A DNA stretch of 64,000 bases, taken from positions 20,354,001 through 20,418,000 of the forward strand of contig OZ020317.1 in assembly GCA_963971305.1 (NCBI GenBank), given 5' to 3'. This DNA is from Arcuatula senhousia. Its lineage: Eukaryota > Mollusca > Bivalvia > Mytilida > Mytilidae. This document shows positions 12,501 to 24,500 of the stretch, piece by piece. The translations under genes were made by a program, and so were the position numbers. Under the pieces are notes generated by a model. The model ran no database searches. It saw only the letters and a list, made by a program, of their open reading frames with translations, and was not told the DNA's origin. Each line of letters begins with the position of its first letter. The stretch's first letter is position 1.

Positions 12501-15500
12501 AATAACCTTATGTCAAAGTGTGACGATGTCATGTTCTTAAGGTCTCAAATAACCCTTTGGAAACTTTCATTGACCTGCAGCCTATAAGTGACGTTATCCA
12601 CATTTTAGCATGCACAAATACGGGTAAGATGGGATACATGTTATATATCATTGCGAAGCTTGTCAAGTTTTCTGTAAAATGCTGGTGTAAAACCACCACC
12701 ATCAAGGACTTGTTTTTTCACAAAATGGCAGTGTACAAAAAATGCCAAAATTACCTTGGTTCAACACGTGTTTTGTTTTTCTTCCATTAACCGATTTACT
12801 CATAGAAAAAAATATGTATTCTTGCACCTTCCTCTGAAGTAAAAATACCAATGAAATGGAAATTTCCTCAGCTTTCATTTGATTATAATTTTATATCTAT
12901 AGTCATTATAATAAAAAGATACCAATTGAAACTCTTCTACTTACAAATTGGATGTTTTTAAGAACTATTTGAGGGAGGGACCAATTGACCCGGAAGTGGT
13001 TAATGAGACCTTTGAAGAAAATCCAACAACCCATGTAGGAGTTATTGCCCTTTTTGTGGATTTTTTGCAAATTTTGCACCTGTTTAGCTCAATATCTTGA
13101 AAATTATACTAGATATTTGAGAAATTTAAATTGCATGTTGTTAAGCACATCAAGATCTACAAAATATGTAATATGGTCAACATTGTAGGACCTTTCCTTT
13201 TAGGAGTTATTGCCCTTAGAACGTCAAAATTGAGCATTTTAACAGCATTTCCTCATTACATTGAAAATGTTAACTCCTCTGACACTTTAAGTCCAATTGG
13301 AACCAAACTTAATGTAGTTGTTTATTAGCATTTGGTGTATAGAACTGATGTGGGGATTTTTGATTGGTCGTAAAACATGGCCGCTGTGGCAAAAAATAGA
13401 ACATTAGGTTAAACTGCATTTTTTTTGTGAATAACTAAAAAAGGGTGACAGATTTCTAGATTTTGATTGAGAACAAAAGTGATCAGCACCTTAAGATCCA
13501 CCATATTGTCAGATGACCCCTTATTAATCTTATGACCCTTTCATCGTCAAATATATTTTGCCTAATAACCTTTACTTCAGGCACATATTTCAGGTGAGTG
13601 ATTCAGGCTCCTGGGAGCCTCTTGTTGATAGACCTTTTCATTAAAAAATTCAAAATTTGTTATCATTACAGGTACAAGAAGTACACATGTAAAATCTCTA
13701 TTCTATCCATGTCCTATATTATGAACTTTTCTTAATTTTACAGTTGGCACCAGATCCTAAAGACACACTAAATCATCTTGTATCCAGTGTCGTTGAATGT
13801 AAGTTTGCAGAAATCATGATTTTGTTAAAAAAATTAAGTTATGTCCCTCTTCAAAAATATTTTATCTGTGTGGGTTTATAAGCCTATAAACCAGAACTAC
13901 ATGGTATAAACAAAAACTGTTTAGCTTATCATGGAAAATAAGGAGATAAGGAATAAGTGTTCACATCAAGGGCTGCCACCCATCTTTGAAACTTGGAAAA
14001 ACCCTTGAATTTCATTTGTTAGTTCGAGGTCCTGGAAAAAACCTTTTATTTTGAAAAATTTGAAAATATCCTTGAAAAACCCAGGAATTTGATAGTTTAC
14101 AACCAAATTTTGCGATTTCACAGTTATTCTTCATAATAACCTTTTGTAGTTATGCATAAAATGGAAGTGATAATTGCCAATGCCTTCCTGGCCATGAGAA
14201 TGATGATCAAAGGTTCTATACAGAATCCCAATACAGTACATCAACGAGATCGTAGAATGACAGAAGCCAGGGTCAAGGTCCATGATGTTGAGGTAATGTC
14301 ATAAAACGCAAAGCAATATGCCATGATACTATGGTTTCATTATTATTGGTAGGGTATAAATTTTCCTAGTTCATGGGCGGGCTTGACCCAAGAAATTTGA
14401 TACTCAGCAAAAAGGAAATCTAAAATTAATCTGTATGATGCAGATTTCAGAACCACAAATTTTTGTTGTCATAAGCATCTATTCTATGGGTCTCAGTTTA
14501 GAAAAAAAAGTTGGTTTTTATTGCAAAAAAATATGCAAGATGCTTAAAAGCACTCAAATGTCAGAAGTCTGGAAAAGTGAAGGCAATTCCAGTTGAGGCA
14601 AAGGACGACACACATACACACACAAAATGCACAACATTAACCCTTAGCCTGCTACGCGCGACAATTGTCGTTCCGATTATTCAAACTGGCATTGCTACGC
14701 GCGACTATTGTCGTTTTCTTGACTCGAGTGTTTTATCATAGTTTCTAAGCAACAAAGGGAAATCCTTCGGAAATGACGTATGTTAATTCTTTTAACGGTT
14801 GTGATTGGATAAAATTTCAATTATTTTCGGGTTTCTCTGGTGTTTTTAGCTCACCTGGACCGAAGGTCCATGTGAGCTATTGCCATCACTTGGCGTCCGT
14901 CGTCGTCCGTCGTCGTCGTTGTCGTCGTCTGTCGTCGTCCGTCGTCGTTAACTTTTCTTTGATAATCTTCTTCTCCAAAACGACTGAAGGGATTGCTTTG
15001 AAACTTTGCACACTTCATCTATGGGATGTCCTCTACCAAGATTGCACAAATGGTGACCGCCGTCCAAACAACATGGCTGCTGTTACTAAAAATAGACCAG
15101 GGGGGTCAGACTACTGTTTTTGGCTTGTAAATCAAAAAGTATAAGAGATAGATGAAATCTGATGCCACCCTACTGCTTCAGCATCAAAAGCTCTACAAAA
15201 GTTTCCATTGAGTCGAAGTTGTCAGATGACCCCTTATAGGGGTTACGGCCCCTTTAAGGTGAAAAATAGCGTTTTTGCATGTTTTTGGCCTATAGAATGA
15301 AAACAATTGTAGATACAGATAAGCTGTTGCTTGCATAAATGTTCAGCTCATTTAGCTCTACAAAAGTCTCCATTGGGTCGAAGTTGTCAGATGACCCCTT
15401 ATAGGGGTTACAGCCCCTTAAAGGCGAAAAATAGTGTTTTTGGCCTGTAGAATGAAAACTATTGCAGATAAAGAAAAGCTGTTGCTTGCTTAAATGTTCA

Positions 15501-18500
15501 GCTCATTTAGCTCTACAAAAGTCTTCATAAGGTCAAAGTTGTCAGATAATCCCTTATAGGGGTTAAAGCTCCTTAAAGGTGAAAAATAGCGTTTTTGCAT
15601 GTTTTTGGCCTATAGAATGAAAACTATTGTAGATAAAGAAAAGCTGTTGCTTGCTTAAATGTTCAGCTCATTTAGCTCTACAAAAGTCTCCATAGGGTTT
15701 AAGTTGTCTGATGACCCCTTATAGGGGTAACAGCCCCTTAAAGGCGAAAAATAGTGTTTTTGGCCTATAGAATGAAAACTATTGCAGATAGAGAAAAGCT
15801 TTTGCTTGCTTAAACATTCAGCTCATTTAGCTCTACAAAAGTCTTCATAGGGTTGACATCAAGACCAGGTGAGCGATTCTTGTTACTGTTTATCATGAAA
15901 AATAAAAAGTAAATAAATGTGATTGAAAAATGTCTCAAAATGGCGGATGTAAATTAGAGTGATGACGAAGAAGTCATCAATTTTATGAACAGTTGTGATG
16001 TCAAAGAGGGTTTTTACAGGATTTAAATCTGAAGATTTGATGATTAACAATCGAAAATTATTTGTAACTTTATCCCTGAGTGATTTTTTGCCAAATACTG
16101 GCAGGGATTTTCCAGACGATGTTCAATTTTTTTTCTCGAAATAATTTGATCTCTCTCAGATGACTGATGTTTTCAAAGCCCTGTTCAGCCGTGAAACATA
16201 AAATGTTCGGCAGAAAGGACGACCATTGGACTGATTAAAACGATATATGATAAATATTTTAGTCAATGAAGCAGACATGACGCTTTTTCTCGTAAAAAAT
16301 TCTGAAAATGTTGGACTGAAAAAACTACGTCGGTCTTTATGGGATTGATTTTTGCTGTGGGACTACTGGAAAAAGAATGTTTTCAGCAATATTGGTCAAT
16401 GTTTGAAGTAGTGGACACCCATATTTCCTAATTAGAAGAGATGTGACATAATTTTATTGGTCCTTATGTGTTAAGACTGCAGTTTTGCTCTATGATCCTC
16501 TGTGCATGCCAAAATGCTTTGATTGGATAACACCATGTACAATTATAGGGCAGTTTTTTTTTTACCTGATGTTGAAAATGAACAACCTGAATCAGATTGA
16601 ACAAATATATACCGGTAGTCATAACATGTGTTATTATGATGTTTCAACTAAAAAGTTATTATTTTTTTCCACCAGTTTTACCATTTTCACAGTTAACGAG
16701 TTTTTGACATACCTGTGCCTTACCTGTAGATATACCTGGGATTTTTATGAACTTTTTTAGCATAAAAATGTTTTCTGAAAATTAATAATGGCTAAAGTAA
16801 CATTGTTACAAATTTTTATTCTTGTTCAATGGTTTAAACCATTAAATTGTAAAACCTTATATATTTTCACCTTTATTTGCACCTGTACAGGTAAAACTAG
16901 CTTGTAAGCACCAACACACAAGAAAAATGAAAACTAGAGAATCCAACAATACACATACATATAACTTTTATTGGTTTATGATAAAAATTAACAGAGATAT
17001 GCTCAATTGAATCAAGTAACACATTTAGTCAATTATGATATTTTTTATTCAGCATTACATAATAAAACAATAGAAATTATGTTGGCAGCTGAAGGGTTAA
17101 AAACCTACACAGAAAACAACCAAAGTGCTTTCAGAAATTTTCCTCACAGTTTTCCCATCAACTACTTATCACAGCCACATAATATTTGGTATGCAGTATC
17201 AGTATACACAGGGTAGGGACCTGTAACCTGGGATTTGATTTCAGGTCCGTCACTCACCTACTTCCTGTTTAAAGAAAATCTGCCATTTTTGACTTTGACA
17301 TATCTTTTATTTTGAAAATAGGGTAGAGTAAGAGGTCTAGATGCTGCCAAGCACGAAACACAACATATAGCAGGAAGGCTGAGACAGGCTAAGGAGAGGC
17401 TGGTCAGACTAGAGATGGCTACAGAACAAGAAGTAAAGGTAAGGTTTATATCTATGGTCAGAGTTAAGGTAGACTGAAACACAACATATAGCAGGAAGGT
17501 TGAGACAGGCTAAGGAGAGACTGGTCAGACTAGAGATGGCTACAGAACAAGAAGTGAAGGTAAGGTTTATATCTATGGTCAGAGATAAGGTAGACTGAAA
17601 CACAGCATATAGCAGGAAGATTGAGACAGGCTAAGGAGAGGCTGGTCAGACTAGAGATGGCTACAGAACAAGAAGTAAAGGTAAGGTTTACATCTGATTT
17701 TTAGTCCCCTACTGGCAAAAGCCAAAGGGGACTATAGGTTTGTGTCTGTCCGTCTGTCCGTCCGTCCCTCCGTCCGTCCGTCTGTCACGCCTCAGTTTTC
17801 CACTTTTTTTAAAAAACTTTTTTTCTAAACGCTTAGTTTCGTGCTGGTCCACAAATTTTTATGGTAGTTATGGCCCTTTGAACTTTGAAAATTCACTAAA
17901 ATTTCAGTTTCGTGCACTTTTTTTCTAAACGCTAATAGATAATGAACTAATTTGTAATATGTGAGTTAACCATGATGAGTTACATATCAAGTTTGAGTTT
18001 CCTGCTGGTTCACAAATTTTTATGGGAGTTATGGCCCTTTGAACTTTTAAGATTCACAAAAATATCAGTTTTCCACACTTTTTTTCTAAACGCTTATAGA
18101 TAATGAACTGATTTTTGGTATGTGAGTTAACCATGATAAGTTACAGATCAAGTTTGAGTTTTGTGCCAGTCCACAATTTTTTATGGGAGTTATGGCCTTT
18201 TGAACTTTGAAAATTCACTGATATTTCAGTTTTCCACACTTTTTTTCTAAACGCTTATAGATAATGAACTGATGTTTCTGAGCCATTTTAATGTGTTTTT
18301 TGGATAAGAAGTTTTTGGTCTGTTGGATAGATTTCATTGAGTCTCTTTTGTATGTCAGGATTAGATTTTTGGCCTGTAGATAGAAATAAATGTGTATAGT
18401 TTATTTTATATTTCAGGATAAGAAGTATTTTGGCTTGTTAGATAGATACCATAGAGTTTGGAAGATGTACAGCCGACTCCATAAAGATATGATAACTTTG

Positions 18501-21500
18501 TATGTGTTGATTATTTACTGTATAATTGTTTGGGTTTTAAAGAAAAATAAGAGTATGTGAAATATTAGTTCATATTTATGACAAAAATTATATTACTAGA
18601 AAATTAAAGCACCCTCTTCATGATGTAAAACACTTTTTCTCGTGCATAAAACCACTTATACAGTGCTTAAATATATTTGGCTGGATTTCACATACTAGGG
18701 TTTCATTATTTTTCATGAGGTATCAATTTACATGTTAACCACAAAATTTAAAACCACACAAATAGCAAATTTAACATCTGTATGTTGTAGTCTTCAGAAC
18801 AACAAATGTAAGAATCAAGGAACTGATCCTTTTTCACCAAACCACAAAAATTTGTAACCAAGAAAAATTTATGGTGATTTTTTGCCTCAGGCAGGTGTGG
18901 AAAAATAAGAGTTTTTTTTTCAGCATCTTCTTGTCACAGCCTCTTGATATTGACCATGCAACATTATAAATCATGGGTTCTTAATCTAACAAAACTGCCT
19001 GCCTGAGGGTGTTGAAATCAACAATCCAGCAAATGTTGTGAAATGGGGTTTTATGCCTGTTGGACATATTCTTGTTTTTTCCTGCATGACATAAGGTGGA
19101 AGCAAGTTGATCTGTCTTGTCTTAGAGTACTTGTATTTTTTAACCTGATGCTCAAAGATGTTATACTGGATCTTTTGGAAAATTAACACAATCTTTTCAG
19201 CTGAGACCCTTCTTTTTTTTCGAATTGGTTTCAAAAAGAAAGAATGGATATCTGGTTGAAAAAAAATCATTCATATTTAAACAGTTTTACCAGTAACTTC
19301 TTATCATAGCATAACCTCTTGATATTTGGCATGCAGCATCAACTTTGGTTCCCATACAATGGGATATGATTTCAAGTCAGTCACTTGCCAACTTCATGTT
19401 GAAATATATCCATCCAGATTTTAATTTGACTTTTACATATTTAAAGGGGTTTGTTGAAATGAAATTTTTGTACATGTAGTAATTTGAACTGTTTTCTGTG
19501 GTGTCACGAGGATTGATTAAAATAAAGTGATCTATTTACAGGCAGTCTGATTTCCAAACCAGCATTGATCAGAGAATAAGTGATGGAGAAATTGGATTAG
19601 TAGTTACAAATATAAAGGTATGAATAGATGCATCCAACTGCTGAGTTAAGTGCCTCAATTTTTATAATGGTAGATGTACTTTCAAATATGATTATTATGA
19701 TAAATATGCATAATGGCAAAATACTTTATAGCAGGTAATATTACCAAATTTTGTTCCTTAAGCCACCACCACCCACTGAATTCTTTTTAAGGAGGTATGT
19801 AATGAGCTCAATAAAATTGGATGCAATTTTACATAAAGGAAGAACATAAAAGTACTGTAACCGACTTATTTTTATTAATTTATGATTTCTCAACTTCACA
19901 GGTACTTAAGTTTGCGTATTCTGTTCAGAATGCAATTCATTTCATGCATATAATTTCATTTGACGGGTATTCAATTTAGCAAAAAATGAATAACTATGAA
20001 ATTTGTTTAAATAAATAACTAATGGAAAAAAGTATGCTTACAGTATTATAAATTCCTCTCTCCCCCCAAAAAAACTAGAACCAAATTTATTTTCACAGTT
20101 CTTAAGCTCTTCAAATGTAACCAATTGACGTTTTCCAAGATGCATAAAATGTATGTGTAATTTAATTACGCATGTATGAACTACATTTATAAACTTTTGC
20201 GAAAGGATTTTATTCATGAAAGGTGCTAAGATCTATTATTATGTCTCCCCCCACTTTTGTTGGGCGACATATTGTTTTTGTCGTGTCCTTCCGTCCGTCC
20301 GTCCGTCCGTCTGTACATTTCATACATTATGGGACTTTTTTTACATTGTGGGACTTCATAAAAAGTCCCACAAAAAAATGAAGAAATAATACCTTATTTG
20401 CATATTTCCTTATCATGTGATCATTATTACAAGTAAAGTCTCTCAAACATAAGAATAGCATTGATAGACATTTATTGATGGACTGTATGGACAGTTACCA
20501 CAAACCATGGACAAGACCATAAAATTTTTATTTGAAATCCATTCGGACCACTCGGATTTTTTCCTTTGTTGACAGCTGAACTTGGATCACTTTGAAATCT
20601 CTGCCATTTTATGTCCAGATGAATTATTTCTAATGGATGTTGCAGATCAACATGCAAGTGAGGTAAGTTAGAATTTTAATGGAGAAGATATTGCAATGGA
20701 AATATTGCATGTGGTTTTAAATTTGATAAAAGTATTTTTAATCTTAATGGGACTTTTGTCCAAATGTTTACAAGTAAATAAAAAAAACATGGAAGAAGAA
20801 TTTGCTTTTAGTAATATTGATGTGTTTGCTTATATGTTTAGGGGTTTTTACTGCTGTAATGCTTACATTCTAATGGTTTCCTTCAGTTAGTGGGATTTTT
20901 TCTCTCAAAAAAATGCATGAATATAACCAAAGACATTTTGTTATATGCTTAAGAATAAAATGATGGTATGTTAAACAGTAAAAAGCAAGGGTTACTTGTA
21001 GTTTTAAAAAAGGTAAATTCTAATGCAATTTTGTTGTTTGATAATTATGACTAGGTAGCAGCTATATTATGCTTAGAAGTTTTGGGATCATATTCTTGTT
21101 TTGTGGGACCTTTGATTTTATGGGACCTTGGTCTTAGTTTGTGAGACTTTTACTATCTATCATGTCTATTGAAGTTAAAAATGAAAATTAGAAAACAAGA
21201 TAACTACATGTATATGGCAATTTCTTAGATATTTTAACATTTTATTTTTGTTTTGTGGGACTTTCAGTTTTATGGGACCTTGGTCTTAGTTTGTGAGACT
21301 TTTACTGCCTATAGAAGTTAAAAATGAAAATAAGAAAAAAAGATGCTTAGAAGTTTTGAGATTTTATTTTTGTGGGACTTTTTATTTTATGGGACCACAG
21401 GTCTTACTTTGTGAGACTATTACTGCCTATAGAAGTCAAAAATGAAAATTAGAAAAAAAGATAACTACATGTATATGGCAATTTCTTAGATATTTTAAAA

Positions 21501-24500
21501 TTTTATTTTTGTTTTGTGGGACTTTCAATTTTATGGGACCTTGGTCTTAGTTTGTGAGACTTTTACTGCCCATAGTAGTTAAAAATGAAAATTAGAAAAA
21601 AAAGATGCTTAGAAGTTTTGAGATTTTGTTTTGTTTTGTGGGACTTTTGATTTTATGGGACCTTGGTCTTAGTTTGTGAGACTTTTACTGCCTATAGAAG
21701 TTAAAAATGAAAACTAGAAAAGAAGATGCTTAGAAGTTTTGAGATTTTATTTTTGTTTTGTGGGACTTTCAGTTTTTTTATGGGACCACAGGTCTTACTT
21801 TGTGAGACTTTTACTGCCTATAGAAGTCAAAAATGAAAATAAGAAAAAAAGATAAAAAAAAATATATGCTTAGAAGTTTTGAGATTTCTTTTTCTTTTGT
21901 GAGTTATTTGATTTTATGGGACCTTAATGAGTCATAGTTTGTGAGACTTTTGCTGTCTATAGAATGAAAATTAGAAAAAAAGATAAAATCTATATGCTTA
22001 GAAGTTTTGAGATCTTATTCTTGTTTTGTGGGACCTTTTATTTTATGGGACCTCATTCTTAGTTTGTGAGACTTTAACTGCCTATAGAAGTTGAAATGAA
22101 AATTAGAAAAATATTCTTAGAAGTTTTGAGATTTTATTTTTGTTTTGTGGGACTTTTTTTATGGGACCTTGGTCTAAATTTGTTTGACTTTTACTATCTA
22201 TAGAAGTCAAAAATGAAAATTAGAAAAAAAGATAACTACATGTATATGGCAATTTCTTAGATATTTTAAAATTTTATTTTTGTTTTGTGGGACTTTCAAT
22301 TTTATGGGACCTTGGTCTTAGTTTGTGAGACTTTTACTGCCCATAGTAGTTAAAAATGAAAATTAGAAAAAAAAAGATGCTTAGAAGTTTTGAGATTTTG
22401 TTTTGTTTTGTGGGACTTTTGATTTTATGGGACCTTGGTCTTAGTTTGTGAGACTTTTACTGCCTATAGAAGTTAAAAATGAAAACTAGAAAAGAAGATG
22501 CTTAGAAGTTTTGAGATTTTATTTTTGTTTTGTGGGACTTTCAGTTTTTTTATGGGACCACAGGTCTTACTTTATGAGACTTTAACTGCCTATAGAAGTT
22601 GAAATGAAAATTAGAAAAATATTCTTAGAAGTTTTGAGATTTTATTTTTGTTTTGTGGGACTTTTTTTATGGGACCTTGGTCTAAATTTGTTTGACTTTT
22701 ACTATCTATAGAAGTCAAAAATGAAAATTAGAAAAAAAGATAACTACATGTATATGGCAATTTCTTAGATATTTTAAAATTTTATTTTTGTTTTGTGGGA
22801 CTTTCAATTTTATGGGACCTTGGTCTTAGTTTGTGAGACTTTTACTGCCCATAGTAGTTAAAAATGAAAATTAGAAAAAAAAGATGCTTAGAAGTTTTGA
22901 GATTTTGTTTTGTTTTGTGGGACTTTTGATTTTATGGGACCTTGGTCTTAGTTTGTGAGACTTTTACTGCCTATAGAAGTTAAAAATGAAAACTAGAAAA
23001 GAAGATGCTTAGAAGTTTTGAGATTTTATTTTTGTTTTGTGGGACTTTCAGTTTTTTTATGGGACCACAGGTCTTACTTTGTGAGACTTTAACTGCCTAT
23101 AGAAGTTGAAATGAAAATTAGAAAAATATTCTTAGAAGTTTTGAGATTTTATTTTTGTTTTGTGGGACTTTTTTTATGGGACCTTGGTCTAAATTTGTTT
23201 GACTTTTACTATCTATAGAAGTCAAAATTGAAAATTAGAAAAAAAGATAAAAACTACTATCTTAGAAGTTTTGAGATTTTTGGTTTGTTTTGTGGGACCT
23301 TTTATTTTATGGGACCTTGGTCTTGGATTTGTGAGACTTTTAATTAGTTTTACTATCTATAGCATTGAAGGCCACAAGGAATAAAAATGTGTTCTTGTTG
23401 GATAATCAAAATCTCACAAGCCTGAAATTTTAAATAAAGGAGGAATCTCATTATTTGTGATGTAAAAAGAGAATTGTGACCTTCTTTTAATAAGTGCTGA
23501 GTTCTTCATATACTTTCTATTACAGTCATCATTCTTGAAAGTCCATTTTTATGACAACAATTTTCTAATTAGGTGAACAAGAATTTTACTAAATTGGCAT
23601 TGTGGTCGGTTGTTAGTGGAACTTTTTGATCTTGGTTTTCTGCTTTTCGTGGTTTGTGGGACTTTTTGATCTTTGTCTTCTGTTTTTGGTAGTTTGTGGG
23701 ACTATGATCTTGGTATTCTATTTTTGGTGGTTTGTGGGACTATGATCTTGTTATTCTATTTTTGGTGGTTTGTGGGACTATGATCTTGGTTTTCTGTTTT
23801 TGGTGATTTGTGGGACTTTTTTCTTGGTATTCTGTTTTTGGTGGTTTGTGGGACTTTGATCTTGGTATTCTGTTTTTGGTGGTTTGTGGGACTTTGATCT
23901 TGGTATTCTGTTTTGGGTTGTTTGTGGGACTTCGGCCTTAAGATTTTGGTATTTTTTGTGTGACTTTGAGCAAAGGTATGGACTGGTTTTATGAGACATT
24001 TAGGTCTTAGTATAGTTTTGTGGTACTTCAGTCTTTTGTTTTGATTTTGTTTTGTATTTTGTGTTACTTTGGCAAATTAAGGTCTTGTTTATGGGTTTTT
24101 AGCATTGTTTATGATTTGTGTGACTTTTTTCTTTTTATCAGTTTTATTATAAAGGAAAATGAAAAGGGACTTATAGATCTCAAATATATTTTATTATCAT
24201 TTCAGAGAGGGTTTTCAGTTCCAGTGAAGTTACAAACAGATTTAATCCCCTTGTTGGATGATTTATCGCAGATGCTGAAAATAGGTTCAAAGCTTCTATT
24301 ACAGACACAAAATGGCTGTTTCAAACACAAGGTTAGTATCTGTGAAATCGTGGTTAATGAGGTTTGTCAGTTACCTGCACAAGGAGGGTGGTTTCCTCTG
24401 TGTACTTCGGTTTCCTCCCCATTAAAACTGACCGTCCTACATAACCCAGATGCGTAGATAAAAGGTGTTAAAAACTAACACTCGCACACTTTTGGTGGTT

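Larger units (their letters stand above)
8716..13010. mobile_element. 4.3-kb element with LTR-like 470-base direct repeats, transposase and nuclease
   Basis: Two 470-base direct repeats (8716-9185 and 12541-13010) flank a 3355-base core (9186-12540). Each repeat begins GGTCTCAAATAACC and ends GGTTAATGAGACC, so each has short inverted tips. The repeats look identical by eye. The core begins and ends with TTAA and encodes a Mutator-like transposase (+) and a His-Me finger endonuclease (-), both uninterrupted. The host sequence around the insertion (GAAATTTT and TTTGAAGAAAATCC) matches the family A consensus GAAATTTTCAAGAAGATCC near 62366. This gives at most a 3-base TTT duplication. Intact ORFs and identical ends suggest recent activity. 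Confidence 0.8.
6981..13625 (+). mobile_element. Family A element broken by two later insertions
   Basis: It starts AGCTCACCTGACCCGAAGGG at 6981 and ends CAGGTGAGTGATTCAGGCTC plus the GGCTCCTGGGAGCC hairpin near 13620. The family A sequence itself is only about 0.94 kb, in three pieces: 6981-7062, 8469-8715 and 13011-13625. A TTAA-flanked element (7063-8468) and the transposase-bearing element (8716-13010) interrupt it. The reading order and content agree with the uninterrupted copy at 62032-63535. Confidence 0.75.

Noticed and set aside
23778..23999. Minus-strand open frame with Pro/Lys/Thr-rich repeats
   Set aside because: It is the translation of the ~37-base GTTTGTGGGACT tandem array; there is no independent coding evidence.
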